Positions 44,202 to 53,108 of a stretch of DNA of 64,000 nt are shown piece by piece (the stretch's first letter is position 1; every line of letters begins with the position of its first letter). Where the stretch lies: NCBI RefSeq assembly GCF_024105635.1, contig NZ_WYDQ01000001.1, forward strand, positions 2,783,501-2,847,500. The letters run 5' to 3'. Source of the stretch: Oceanicola sp. 502str15 (lineage in GTDB: Bacteria > Pseudomonadota > Alphaproteobacteria > Rhodobacterales > Rhodobacteraceae). The notes below the pieces were generated by a model. It was given only the letters and a program-made list of their open reading frames with translations, was not told where the DNA came from and did no database searches. Made by a program: the position numbers and the translations under genes.

Positions 44202-45212
44202 ATGCTACGGCGCATGATCGTGGTGGTCCTCGTGGCCGCTCTCGCGTGGGGCGGCTACTGGGCCGTTGGAGCCTGGGGGCTGGAGAAGGCCGTGAGCGGC
44301 TGGCTCGATGAGCGGCGCGCCGAAGGGTGGCAGGCCGAGGCCGAGCGGGTGGTGGTGCGGGGTTTTCCCAACCGCTTCGACCTCGAGCTGGACGAGTTGC
44401 GCCTTGCAGATCCCCGTACGGGCTGGGCCTGGTCAGCGCCCTTCTTCCAAAGCCTCGCGCTCAGTTACCGCCCCTATCACGTGATCGCCGTATGGCCCGA
44501 CAGCCAGAGCCTGCAAACCCCGTTTGAACGCCTCGAGATCACCTCCGAGCGCCTGCGCGGCAGCCTTCTGCTGACCCCCACGACCCTCGCGCTCAAGCGG
44601 TCGAGCTTCGAGCTGGACGGGGTGCAGGTGGTTTCGGATGCAGGATGGAGCAGCCGGTTGACGGAGGGGCGGCTGGCAACCCGGACCCTGCCCGAGGACT
44701 TCCCCGATCCGACCGTGCATCAGGTCAGCTTCTCCGCCCGCGCGTGGCAGGTGCCATCGCGCCTGCTGGCAGAGCTGAATGCAGCCGACCTGCTGCCCGA
44801 CACGCTCGACAGCGTCACCGCAGATTTCACCATCCGGTTTTCCGCGCCCTGGGATCGCTACGCGGTGGAGCGCGCACGGCCTCAGCCCCGCCAAGTGGAG
44901 ATCAAGCTGGCAGAGGCGAAGTGGGGGCAGATGGAGCTGAAGCTGGCGGGCAGTTTCGAGGTGGATGAACAGGGTGTGCCGGACGGGTCGGTTCTGGTGA
45001 AGGCCACGAACTGGCGCGATATCCTTGCCGTCGGCGTGGCTGCGGGGGTCGTTCCGGCAGATTTCGAAGGCCCAATCACCACCGCGCTCGAACTGGCCAG
45101 CCAGCTCGCCGGCAGCCCAAAGACGCTCGATATTCCGCTGAACTTCAAGAACGGGCAGGTGCGGGTCGGGCCTGCGCCCATTGGTCCGGCGCCGGTTTTG
45201 CGGTTGCGCTAA
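44202..45212 (+). CDS. DUF2125 domain protein
   Basis: 336 residues with an N-terminal membrane anchor (about 4-24). The periplasmic part contains RGFPNRFDLELDEL and RPYHVIAVWPDSQSL, which are typical DUF2125 blocks, and ends in a beta-strand-rich region. The family is restricted mostly to alphaproteobacteria and has no assigned function. Its stop codon overlaps the stop codon of the convergent SulP gene. Confidence 0.87.
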   Translation: MLRRMIVVVLVAALAWGGYWAVGAWGLEKAVSGWLDERRAEGWQAEAERVVVRGFPNRFDLELDELRLADPRTGWAWSAPFFQSLALSYRPYHVIAVWPDSQSLQTPFERLEITSERLRGSLLLTPTTLALKRSSFELDGVQVVSDAGWSSRLTEGRLATRTLPEDFPDPTVHQVSFSARAWQVPSRLLAELNAADLLPDTLDSVTADFTIRFSAPWDRYAVERARPQPRQVEIKLAEAKWGQMELKLAGSFEVDEQGVPDGSVLVKATNWRDILAVGVAAGVVPADFEGPITTALELASQLAGSPKTLDIPLNFKNGQVRVGPAPIGPAPVLRLR

Positions 45213-46933
45213 GCCTCGGCGCGGGGCGTTGTCAGCGCCTTGTAGGCATCGAACTGGGCCAGAAACAGCTCGCCGGACAGCTCTTCGAGAAAGTTGGTGC
45301 GGGCGAGCCTGTCCGTCACCGGCCCTTTCACTTCCGACAAGTGCAAGCGCACGCCGAGATCGGAGAGCCGCAGGTTGAGGGCTTCGAGGGACTCAAGCGC
45401 AGACAGGTCGATCTCGTTCACCGCCGAGCACATCAGCACCACGTCGCGCAGTTCGGGGCGTTGAAGCACACGGTCGAGCACGTAGTCCTCAAGGTAGCGG
45501 GCGTTGGCGAAATAGAGGCTTTCGTCGATGCGGATCGTCAGCAGCCTCGGCGAGGTTTCGACCATGTGCCGCAGCACGTTGCGAAAGTGCTGCGTGCCGG
45601 GCACCAGCCCGACTTCGGCAATGTGCGGCTTGGACGTGCGGTTGAGAAAGAGACCGATGGAGATGAGCACGCCGGCCATCACCCCGGTTTCGACCCCGAA
45701 GCCGAGGGTGAGCAGGATGGTGGCCAGAACCGCGGCAAAATCGGCGCGGTTGTAGCTCCACGAGGTCTTGAGCATCGAGAAGTCGACGAGGCCGAGAACC
45801 GCGACGATGATGGTTGCGGCGAGTGTGGCGTTGGGCAGGAAGTAGATCAGCGGCGTCAGGGCAACGGCCGCGATGGCGAGGCCAACGGCGGTGAAGGCAC
45901 CGGCGGCCGGCGTTTCGGCCCCGGCGTCGAAGTTCACCACAGAGCGGGCGAAGCCGCCGGTCACGGGGTAGCCGCCGGTGAAGGCCGCGCCGAGGTTGGC
46001 GGCACCGAGGCCCACGAGCTCCTGATCTGGGTTGATGCGCTGGCGCTTCTTGGCGGCGAGGGTCTGGGCCACGGAGATCGACTCGACGAAGCCGATGACG
46101 GAGATCAGCAGGGCCGGCACGAAAAGGGCCGAGACGAGGCTGGGCGAGAGGTCCGGCAGGGTCAACGGCGGGAGGGCCTGGGGCACGGAGCCGACCACGG
46201 CGACGCCATGTGCTTCAAGCGAAAGCGCCCACGTTGCCAGTGTCGTGGCCAGCACCGCCGCCACGGGGCCTGCTCTTGCGATGATCTCGGCGAGGCGTGG
46301 CGGCAGGCCGGCTTTCAGCAGGGCGGGTTTCAGGCCCTTGCGGGCCCAGAACAGGAAGCCGGTTGCCGCGAGGCCAACCGTTAGGGTCACCGGGTTGATC
46401 TGGTTCAACTGACTGGCAAGCGCGGCGAGCATTTCTATCAGTGTTTGCCCGCCACCGGGCACGCCCAGAAGGTGCTTGAGCTGCGAGGTTGCGATCAGAA
46501 TGCCCGAGGCGGTGATGAAGCCCGCGATCACCGGGTGCGACAGGAAGTTGGCCAGAAATCCGAGCCGGAACAGCCCCATCAGCAGCAGGATGCCGCCGGA
46601 GAGGAACGCCAGCGTCAGCGCCGCAGCCGCATAGCCCATGCTACCCTGCTCGGCCACCTGACCGACCGTGGCTGCCGTCATCAGCGAGACCACGGCCACC
46701 GGGCCCACGGCGAGTGCGCGGGAGGTGCCGAACAACGCATAGAGGATGATCGGCGCGATGGAAGCGTAGATCCCGGCCTCCGGCGGAAGCCCGGCCAAGA
46801 GGGCATAGGCGAGGGACTGCGGGATCAGCATGATCGTGACGATCAGGGCCGCAATCAGATCATTCGAGAGCGTCGCGCGCGTGTAGTCGCGGCCCCAGTC
46901 GAAGACCGGCATGTATCGCTTCAGCAGCCACAC
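45209..46933 (-). CDS. SulP family inorganic anion transporter with STAS domain
   Basis: 574 residues. Ten to eleven membrane helices begin with NDLIAALIVTIMLIPQSLAYALLAGLPPEAGIYAS, the SulP signature (about 25-60). The C-terminal STAS domain is about residues 445-560 (LTIRIDESLYFANARYLED, CSAVNEIDLSALESLE). It probably exchanges sulfate or bicarbonate at the inner membrane. As last gene of the sulfur operon it may export sulfate produced from persulfide oxidation, or import it. Confidence 0.92.
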   Translation of the reverse strand: MWLLKRYMPVFDWGRDYTRATLSNDLIAALIVTIMLIPQSLAYALLAGLPPEAGIYASIAPIILYALFGTSRALAVGPVAVVSLMTAATVGQVAEQGSMGYAAAALTLAFLSGGILLLMGLFRLGFLANFLSHPVIAGFITASGILIATSQLKHLLGVPGGGQTLIEMLAALASQLNQINPVTLTVGLAATGFLFWARKGLKPALLKAGLPPRLAEIIARAGPVAAVLATTLATWALSLEAHGVAVVGSVPQALPPLTLPDLSPSLVSALFVPALLISVIGFVESISVAQTLAAKKRQRINPDQELVGLGAANLGAAFTGGYPVTGGFARSVVNFDAGAETPAAGAFTAVGLAIAAVALTPLIYFLPNATLAATIIVAVLGLVDFSMLKTSWSYNRADFAAVLATILLTLGFGVETGVMAGVLISIGLFLNRTSKPHIAEVGLVPGTQHFRNVLRHMVETSPRLLTIRIDESLYFANARYLEDYVLDRVLQRPELRDVVLMCSAVNEIDLSALESLEALNLRLSDLGVRLHLSEVKGPVTDRLARTNFLEELSGELFLAQFDAYKALTTPRAEA

Positions 46934-46954
46934 GTTTGGAGCACTCCGATCAGG

Positions 46955-47839
46955 TCAAAGACCATTGAGCGGCACCTTGAGCATGGGCCTGCCATCTTCG
47001 TCGGTGGGGATCTCGCCGGCCCGCATGTTGACCTGGAGCGACGGGATGATGAGCTTCGGCATGTCGAGCGTGGCATCGCGCTCGGTGCGGAACTTGATGA
47101 AATCTTCGCGGGTCTTGCCCGCTCCGACGTGGATGTTGTTCGCCTTTTCCTCGTTCACCGTCGTTTCCCAGGCAATCTCGCGGCCACCCGGGCCGTAGTC
47201 GTGGCACATGAACAGGCGCATCTCCCCGGGCAGCGAGAGCACCTTCATGATGCTGTCGAACAGAACCCCCGCATCGCCGCCGGGAAAGTCGGCGCGCGCC
47301 GAGCCGCCATCGGGCATGAAGAGCGTATCGCCCACGAAGGCCGCGTTGCCGATGACGTGGGTCATACAGGCCGGGGTGTGGCCCGGCGTGTAGAGCGCCA
47401 CGGCGTTCAGGCCGCCGATCTTGTAGGTATCGCCGTCCTCGAACAGCGCATCAAACTGCGACCCGTCGCGCTGAAACTCGGTGCCCTCGTTGAAGACCTT
47501 TCCGAAGGTGTCCTGAACCGTGGTGATATGCACCCCGATGCCGATCTTGCCGCCCAGCCTCTGCTGGATGTAGGGCGCGGCCGAAAGGTGGTCGGCGTGT
47601 ACGTGGGTTTCGATCAGCCAGTCGACGGTGAGGCCGTTCTTCTCGACGTAGGCGATGATCTCGTCGGCGTTGTCGTGGGTGATCCGGCCGGCGGCATAGT
47701 CGATGTCCATCACACTGTCGATGACAGCACAGTGGGTGCTGGCCGGATCCTTGACCACGTAGGATATGGTGTTGGTCGCCGCGTCGAAGAAGGCCTGAAC
47801 CTCTGGCGCGATGCTCATGTCGATAGGATAGTCGCTCAT
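46955..47839 (-). CDS. Metallo-beta-lactamase fold hydrolase, persulfide dioxygenase-like
   Basis: 294 residues. The metal site is complete: ETHVHADHLSA (HxHxDH), a His in YTPGHTPACM, an Asp in FVGDTLFMPDGG and the last His in MRLFMCHDYG. The ARADFPGGDAGVLFDSI segment is typical of the ETHE1/BLH group, which oxidises glutathione persulfide to sulfite or removes sulfane sulfur. Neighbouring YeeE-type permeases and SulP support a sulfur role. Confidence 0.9.
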   Translation of the reverse strand: MSDYPIDMSIAPEVQAFFDAATNTISYVVKDPASTHCAVIDSVMDIDYAAGRITHDNADEIIAYVEKNGLTVDWLIETHVHADHLSAAPYIQQRLGGKIGIGVHITTVQDTFGKVFNEGTEFQRDGSQFDALFEDGDTYKIGGLNAVALYTPGHTPACMTHVIGNAAFVGDTLFMPDGGSARADFPGGDAGVLFDSIMKVLSLPGEMRLFMCHDYGPGGREIAWETTVNEEKANNIHVGAGKTREDFIKFRTERDATLDMPKLIIPSLQVNMRAGEIPTDEDGRPMLKVPLNGL

Positions 47840-47867
47840 GTGAACCTCCGGATTGGGCGTCAGGTGG

Positions 47868-48314
47868 TCAGACCCGGGCGCTCTTGGGTGTTTTCTGCGC
47901 CGTGGCCTTTTGCAGGGCTCTGGCCAGCAGGATACCCGCGATCAGCGCCACGACGAAAACAATTACCTCCACGCGCCCGGTTCCGAGTGCCGGTAGGGCG
48001 CCGCCCGGGCAGAAACCGGCAATGCCCCAACCAACCCCGAAGAGCAGTGACCCGCCGATCAGCCGAGCGTCGATCTGCCGGGTATTTGGCAGGCTGAAGC
48101 TGCCCGCCCAGAGGGGCGCGGCGCGGCGAAACAAGAGCCGGTAGCCGATGAAAGTGACAAACAGCGCCCCGCCCATGACGAAGGCAAGGCTCGGATCCCA
48201 GCTCCCGGCCACATCGAAGAAGTTCACCACCTTGGCCGGGTTGGCCATGCCGGAAATCGAGATGCCGAGGCCGAAGGTGAGGCCGATGAGGTAGATCAGT
48301 ATGTACTTTTTCAT
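47868..48314 (-). CDS. YeeE/YedE (DUF6691, PmpB-type) sulfur-compound permease half
   Basis: 148 residues, four membrane helices. The family's conserved cysteine is in GWGIAGFCPGGALPALG (about 96-112), the region that in full YeeE passes thiosulfate along a row of cysteines. It forms a pair with the 143-aa protein encoded 3 bases upstream, each corresponding to one half of full-length YeeE. Followed 28 bases later by the persulfide dioxygenase-like gene. Confidence 0.9.
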   Translation of the reverse strand: MKKYILIYLIGLTFGLGISISGMANPAKVVNFFDVAGSWDPSLAFVMGGALFVTFIGYRLLFRRAAPLWAGSFSLPNTRQIDARLIGGSLLFGVGWGIAGFCPGGALPALGTGRVEVIVFVVALIAGILLARALQKATAQKTPKSARV

Positions 48315-48317
48315 CGC

Positions 48318-48749
48318 CTACACTCCAATCACGTGGCGCAACACGAAGACGGTCGCCGCGGTGCCCGCCATGAAGGTGAGGGTGGCGACGATCGAGCGCG
48401 GCGAGAGCCTTGCCATGCCGCAGACTCCGTGACCCGAGGTGCAGCCCGCGCCATAGGTCACGCCGACGCCGACGATCAGGCCCCCGAGGGCGAGCAGTGG
48501 TGTGGAAACAGGCACTTCGATTTCAGGCCAATTGCCCGTGAGCCCGAGGTAAAGCGCCGGACCCGAGACCATGCCGGCCAGAAGTGCGGCGCGCCAGGTG
48601 AACTCGGAAGACCCTTGCGGCAGGATGAATCCCGCAAGAATGCCGGTGGCCCCGAATATGCGGCCAAGCGTTGCCATGAGCATCACCGCGGCGAGGCCGA
48701 TCAGAAGGCCGCCGCCGAGCGACAGGTACGGGGTGAACTCGGTTTCCAT
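48318..48749 (-). CDS. YeeE/YedE (PmpA-type) sulfur-compound permease half
   Basis: 143 residues with four hydrophobic helices. The conserved motif is TYGAGCTSGHGVCGMARLS (about 102-120) with the transport cysteine. First gene of the sulfur operon; a good promoter lies 45 bases upstream. In many alphaproteobacteria this operon is controlled by an ArsR-type sulfide sensor (BigR/SqrR), but no such gene is visible here. Confidence 0.9.
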   Translation of the reverse strand: METEFTPYLSLGGGLLIGLAAVMLMATLGRIFGATGILAGFILPQGSSEFTWRAALLAGMVSGPALYLGLTGNWPEIEVPVSTPLLALGGLIVGVGVTYGAGCTSGHGVCGMARLSPRSIVATLTFMAGTAATVFVLRHVIGV

Positions 48750-48793
48750 TGGGCGTGATCTCCGGTTGCGGCGGTCAGGGCTTGATTGGAGTC

Positions 48794-48822
48794 ACATATA
48801 TTCAATTTACTGCATTTGACAA
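48794..48822 (-). promoter_or_regulatory. Sigma70-type promoter of the sulfur operon
   Basis: On the minus strand TTGTCA (48822-48817), exactly 17 bases, then TATATG (48799-48794). The spacer contains the imperfect dyad TCAA-N10-TTGA, a possible regulator site. It drives the gene starting at 48749. Confidence 0.7.
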
Positions 48823-48829
48823 GGTGCCA

Positions 48830-51007
48830 TTACAACGCGGCAAGAAACGTGCCGATCCGGTCCCTGTCAATTGGCTTGCCAAGCAGTTCGAGGCCCAACG
48901 CGGCGCAGGTTTCCCGCACACGGCGGGAGCGGTCGGCGGTGAGCAGGCAGGCCGGGATCGGCCCGAAGCGGCCAGTGAGCAGGCTGTAGAGCTCGGTTCC
49001 GGTCATGCCACGCCCGAGCTGTTCGTCGAGCAGCAGCGCGTCCGGGGTCAACTGGACCTCGGCCAGAAGGTCGAGCGCCTCGGCGGCCTCATGAACATGG
49101 AGCACATGTGCCCCCCACCCTTCGATCATCTGGCCCAGCGCCCGGGCCAGCGCCGTATCGTTCTCCACGAGGAGAACGAGCGGCGCACGATCACGCAGGT
49201 CCGGCTCGGCGGCGGGACGCTCGGTGCGGGGGGTGGCTGATCGCTCGGTCATCGGCACATTGAGCGAAAAGCAACTGCCCAGCCCCGGCTCTGACCAGAG
49301 CGAAAGCGGGTGGCCCAGCCCCTTGCAGGCCCGCTCGACGATGGCAAGGCCCAGCCCCAACCCGTCGCCGCGTTGCTCGAGCCGTTTGAATTCCTGAAAG
49401 ATCTGCGCCTGATCCTCTGCGGCAATGCCGCGCCCGCTGTCCCACACCTCGATGCGGGCCGACCCGCCGTTGCGCCTTACGCCAAGCACCACCGTTCCGC
49501 TGTCGGTGTAGTTGAGGGCGTTCGACAGCAGGTTCTGCACGATGCGACGCAGAAAGGCCGGGTCACTGCGCACGGTCAGCGAGGTATCGACGATCCGAAG
49601 TTTCAGCCCCTTGGCGCGGGCGATCGGTTCGAGCTGGTGCCGCAGGGGCTCGAAGATGGCCCTGAGCGGAACCGACTGCACATCGAAGCTGACCTTGCCC
49701 AGATCCAGCTTTGAAATGTCGAGGAGGGCGGTGATGATGTCTTCGACATTGCCCAGCGCCTGCGAGGTCTTTTCGGTCAGCTCGCCCTGAGGCCCAGCGC
49801 CGACGGTCTCGGAAAGCGACGACAGAAAGAGTTTGGCGGCGGAGAGCGGCTGCATCAGGTCATGGCTCGCTGCGGCGACGAAGCGCGACTTGGACCTGTT
49901 CGCGCGTTCGGCCTCCTCCAGCGCCTCCTCCAGCTCGAAAGTGCGCTCTTCGACCCGCCGCTCGAGGTGCTCGTTGATCTCGTGAAGCGCCAGTGCCGCT
50001 TGCCGCTCCGGGGTCACGTCGGTGAACGACACCACGAAGCCACGGTCGGGCATTTCCTGCGCAAAGCCCTGCAGGATGCGGTGTGCCTCTGTCTTCAACT
50101 CGAAGGTCAGCGGAAACCGCCCGCCACGCTGCGTGGCCCAATCAATGAACGTCTCTTCGGTCAGCCCGTCGCTGAAGCTGGCGCGGGCGGCAATGCGGTG
50201 GCTCAGGTCTGCGAAGGCGGCGCCGAGGGTTTCTTCGGGCAGGGCGATATCGAACAGCTCGCCAAGCCGGTCGTTCCACCCGGCGAGGCGGGCTTGCGCA
50301 TCAAAGATCGCCACGCCTTGCGTCAGGTGATCGAGCGTTGCCTGAAGCATCTGTGCGTGGCCGTGCTGGAGCCGCTCGCGCTCGCGCCGCTCCGCCCGCA
50401 GGATCGCGGTGACATCGGTTTGCAGGATCACGGTGCCGCCCGAGGCGGTGCGATGCTCGGAGACCTGAAGCCAACGGTCGCGCCGCAAGGAGACGTTGAA
50501 CACGGAATGCGCGTCGCCATGCCGCCGCATCCGTTGCGCGGCCCAGTCGGCGGGGACCTCGCCCTCCGGCAGCGACAGGTCGCGGCTTTCGGAAACAAGG
50601 CGCACATAGTCGGCAAACCCCAGCCCCTCGATGAGCCGTGGTTTGATATCGGCCAGCGCCTTGCAGAAGCGGCTGTTGGCCAGAACCAGCTTTTCGGAGG
50701 CGTCGAACAGCGCAAACCCCTCTGCGACTGTTTCGATGGCGTCGGCCAGGTTGGAGCGGGCGGCCTCGGCGGAGCTGTTGGCACGCGCGAGGCTGGCGTT
50801 GGAATCCTGAAGCAGGTCGAGCGCCCGCTCCAGCTGGGCCGTGCGCTCGCGCACCTGAGCCTCCAACAGCGCGGCACGCTCGAACTGGGCGTAAGCCAGC
50901 CCGCTTTCTTCGCTTTTCTGCTCGACCCGGCGCATGAGCGATTGCGCGATCTGCTGCAGCTTCTCGTTTTGCCGCTCGAGGCTGTCTGTCGGGTTCACGA
51001 GGCTCAT
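48830..51007 (-). CDS. NahK-like hybrid sensor histidine kinase
   Basis: 725 residues, soluble. N-terminal coiled coil (about 1-90), two PAS-like domains (IETVAEGFALFDASEKLVLANSR; LDHLTQGVAIFDAQARLAGWNDR), another coil, then HisKA with FVAAASHDLMQPLSAAKLFLSSL (phospho-His in SHD), an HATPase domain (NLLSNALNYTDSG, GDGLGLGLAIVER) and a C-terminal receiver (LLLDEQLGRGMTG with phospho-Asp, LGKP Lys). Its start touches the stop of the FIST-domain gene, the arrangement known for NosP-NahK, in which the NO-bound FIST protein inhibits the kinase. The terminal receiver may work in phosphorelay to the response regulator upstream. Confidence 0.9.
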   Translation of the reverse strand: MSLVNPTDSLERQNEKLQQIAQSLMRRVEQKSEESGLAYAQFERAALLEAQVRERTAQLERALDLLQDSNASLARANSSAEAARSNLADAIETVAEGFALFDASEKLVLANSRFCKALADIKPRLIEGLGFADYVRLVSESRDLSLPEGEVPADWAAQRMRRHGDAHSVFNVSLRRDRWLQVSEHRTASGGTVILQTDVTAILRAERRERERLQHGHAQMLQATLDHLTQGVAIFDAQARLAGWNDRLGELFDIALPEETLGAAFADLSHRIAARASFSDGLTEETFIDWATQRGGRFPLTFELKTEAHRILQGFAQEMPDRGFVVSFTDVTPERQAALALHEINEHLERRVEERTFELEEALEEAERANRSKSRFVAAASHDLMQPLSAAKLFLSSLSETVGAGPQGELTEKTSQALGNVEDIITALLDISKLDLGKVSFDVQSVPLRAIFEPLRHQLEPIARAKGLKLRIVDTSLTVRSDPAFLRRIVQNLLSNALNYTDSGTVVLGVRRNGGSARIEVWDSGRGIAAEDQAQIFQEFKRLEQRGDGLGLGLAIVERACKGLGHPLSLWSEPGLGSCFSLNVPMTERSATPRTERPAAEPDLRDRAPLVLLVENDTALARALGQMIEGWGAHVLHVHEAAEALDLLAEVQLTPDALLLDEQLGRGMTGTELYSLLTGRFGPIPACLLTADRSRRVRETCAALGLELLGKPIDRDRIGTFLAAL

Positions 51008-52180
51008 CTAGCCGGCCTCGACGGGTGGGTAGAAGGCGACGCCTGTGATGGTCTGGTTCACATGGAGCGGGCCGAACTGCTCGCCATAGGTCGAGAACCC
51101 CACCACCCGGTGCCGCGCCAGGGTATCGGAGAGCGCCCGAACCGTTTGTGCCTGTTCGGCCTCGATGCGGCGGAGCAGGCAATCGCACCCCAGAATCCCC
51201 AGCGGCGCGACCGGCTCGGCAAGCGCGCCCAGTTCTGCGTCGAGGTGCGCCACGATGTCCTGTTTTTCCGCCACGGTCAGCACCATGCCCTCGTCGATCG
51301 CCGAAAAGAATTGCAGGTCGCCCTCCTCGGTGACGCGTTGAATGGCGCGCACGTGGTGCTCGGCCCCGATCCGCACCACCACGGGATGGGCGGCAAAGGT
51401 AAAGGTATCGAGCTGATCGGGATCCTTGCCGACGATCCTTGCATATTCACGCGCTGCGGGCTCGGCGTTGATCGACTTCACGATACGCGCCTTGGGGTCG
51501 GCCTCGGTGACGACCATGCGTTCATCCGTGGGCAGGAGGTGGTCGAGCGAAAAGACGCGCGTGGGCAGCGTTGTGCGCACGAGCGCGAGAACGGCAGCGT
51601 CCTGCGCGACCACGCCATCTAGGGCCACGCGGGTTCGGGCAAAGTCCACACCGTCGCCTGCCGACCCGCCAAACAGCGGCACCCCGCCCAGCGCCGGTGA
51701 CAGGGCGGCGGCGAGTATGTCTTCCTTCAGGGAGAGACCGTCGACGAGGAGAAAGGCAAAGACGCTGGTCCGGTCCGGGGCGCGTTCGGCGAGGGCCAGA
51801 CGCTCACGCACCAGCCGGGCACCGAAGGACTGCGCATCGCGCTCCGCCAGATGATCCATCATCAGGGCCGTGGCGGAGAAGGCCGCGGAGGGGAAGGCCA
51901 CCGCCACCACCCGCCCTTCGGCATAGCCCGCGCGCCCGATCTCGCCGGCCGTGGTGCAGGCCATCACATGCGCCTCGCCAAAGAAGTTTTCGGCCCCGGC
52001 GATAAGTTCGGCGAAGCGGCACTCGGGGCTGGCGAAGAGGCAGACGAGGGCAAAGGGGCCGGGGCCAAGCTCTTCGGCGAGCACCGCCATCGCCTCCGGA
52101 TCCGAGGCAAAGACCTCCGCAACCTGGGGGCCAAGCTCCTGCGGGGCCAGCGGCCTGGAAGACTCGGGGCGCGGGCTCAA
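51008..52180 (-). CDS. nosP: FIST-domain sensor (NosP-like), TTG start
   Basis: 390 residues. No suitable ATG exists at the front; TTG 52180 has GGAGG seven bases upstream and is the best start. FIST_N covers about 25-215 (FALVCLFASPECRFAELI, ACTTAGEIGRAGYAEG, LLVDGLSLKEDILAAAL, GVPLFGGSAGDG) and FIST_C about 220-380 ending GFSTYGEQFGPLHVNQTITGV. NosP proteins bind heme and sense nitric oxide. Co-transcribed with the NahK-like kinase whose ATG follows directly on this stop codon. Confidence 0.87.
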   Translation of the reverse strand: MSPRPESSRPLAPQELGPQVAEVFASDPEAMAVLAEELGPGPFALVCLFASPECRFAELIAGAENFFGEAHVMACTTAGEIGRAGYAEGRVVAVAFPSAAFSATALMMDHLAERDAQSFGARLVRERLALAERAPDRTSVFAFLLVDGLSLKEDILAAALSPALGGVPLFGGSAGDGVDFARTRVALDGVVAQDAAVLALVRTTLPTRVFSLDHLLPTDERMVVTEADPKARIVKSINAEPAAREYARIVGKDPDQLDTFTFAAHPVVVRIGAEHHVRAIQRVTEEGDLQFFSAIDEGMVLTVAEKQDIVAHLDAELGALAEPVAPLGILGCDCLLRRIEAEQAQTVRALSDTLARHRVVGFSTYGEQFGPLHVNQTITGVAFYPPVEAG

Positions 52181-52231
52181 TGCATCTCCTCCACTCGGGC
52201 GCGGGCACCACTCGGCCCGCAGCAAGACACG

Positions 52232-52927
52232 TTAGGAGGACACCGGGGCGCTTGGCAACACGGACGAAAACCTCGCCTCCCCGGCGACGAGCACAGCTTG
52301 CGTCCGGCTCTGCACACCGAGCTTGCGCATGATCGCGGTCACATGGGCCTTCACCGTGGTTTCGGCGATGGCGAGATCGAAGGCAATCTGCTTGTTCAGC
52401 TTGCCCTGACAGATGAGTTGCAGGATGCGCGATTGCTGCGCGGTCAGGGTCGAGAGCCGCTCCACGGCATCGCTCTCGTCGCCGGTTGCATCCGTAGCGA
52501 CATAGCCTTCGGGCCGGTAGGTCTCGCCCCGTGCAACGGTGGCAAGGGCCTCACGGAATGTGCTGCGCGGGCTGTGCTTTGGCACGAAACCGGCTGCACC
52601 CGCCTTCAGCGTGGCAGAAATCACCTGATTTTCGGCCATCGAGGAGACGACGATCACCGGCACGCCACGTGCCGTGGCCTTCAGGCGGATCAACCCGTCG
52701 AGCCCGGAGACATCAGGCAGGTTGAGGTCGAGGACCACGAGATCGGGCAGCTTTCCGGTCAGCATCTCGATGGCCGTTTCCAGCCGATCGCAGGTGCGCA
52801 CCTCCTTGAAGGCGGCAACGCTGGTGAGTGTCAGCTCAAGCGCGTCGCAAAACAGCGGGTGGTCATCCACCACCAGTGCCCAGCCGCTGAGCGCACCCTT
52901 GGGTATGTCTCGGTCGATCCTGTCCAT
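52232..52927 (-). CDS. NarL/LuxR-type response regulator
   Basis: 231 residues. Receiver: acidic pair Asp21-Asp22 (VVDDHPLF), phospho-Asp67 (VVLDLNLPDVSG), Lys in GFVPKHSP. Output: LuxR HTH at about 155-215 (LTAQQSRILQLICQGKLNKQI, AETTVKAHVTAIMRKLGV). First gene of the RR - FIST - hybrid kinase run, 51 bases before the FIST start. Divergent from coxG with 181 bases between start codons, so the cox genes are candidate targets. Confidence 0.93.
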   Translation of the reverse strand: MDRIDRDIPKGALSGWALVVDDHPLFCDALELTLTSVAAFKEVRTCDRLETAIEMLTGKLPDLVVLDLNLPDVSGLDGLIRLKATARGVPVIVVSSMAENQVISATLKAGAAGFVPKHSPRSTFREALATVARGETYRPEGYVATDATGDESDAVERLSTLTAQQSRILQLICQGKLNKQIAFDLAIAETTVKAHVTAIMRKLGVQSRTQAVLVAGEARFSSVLPSAPVSS

Positions 52928-53108
52928 GCCGCCAGATTAACGGCATCGCCGAGGCCGGTCACTTGCCAATTGGTCGGGGCCGGGTGAGTATCGCCGCGCG
53001 AGGGCTGGACCGGCGATCACCGTGACTTAGCTCAGAACCAAGCCTTTGGTCGAATAGGCGCGAGCCCGCGCTCTTCCTAGGGTCTTCATCAATCGAGGGA
53101 GGTGATTC

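Noticed and set aside
48801-48822. BigR/SqrR operator of ATTC-N8-GAAT type
   Set aside because: ATTC is present on the plus strand but the second half at the right distance is GCAT, not GAAT; only a looser dyad can be claimed.
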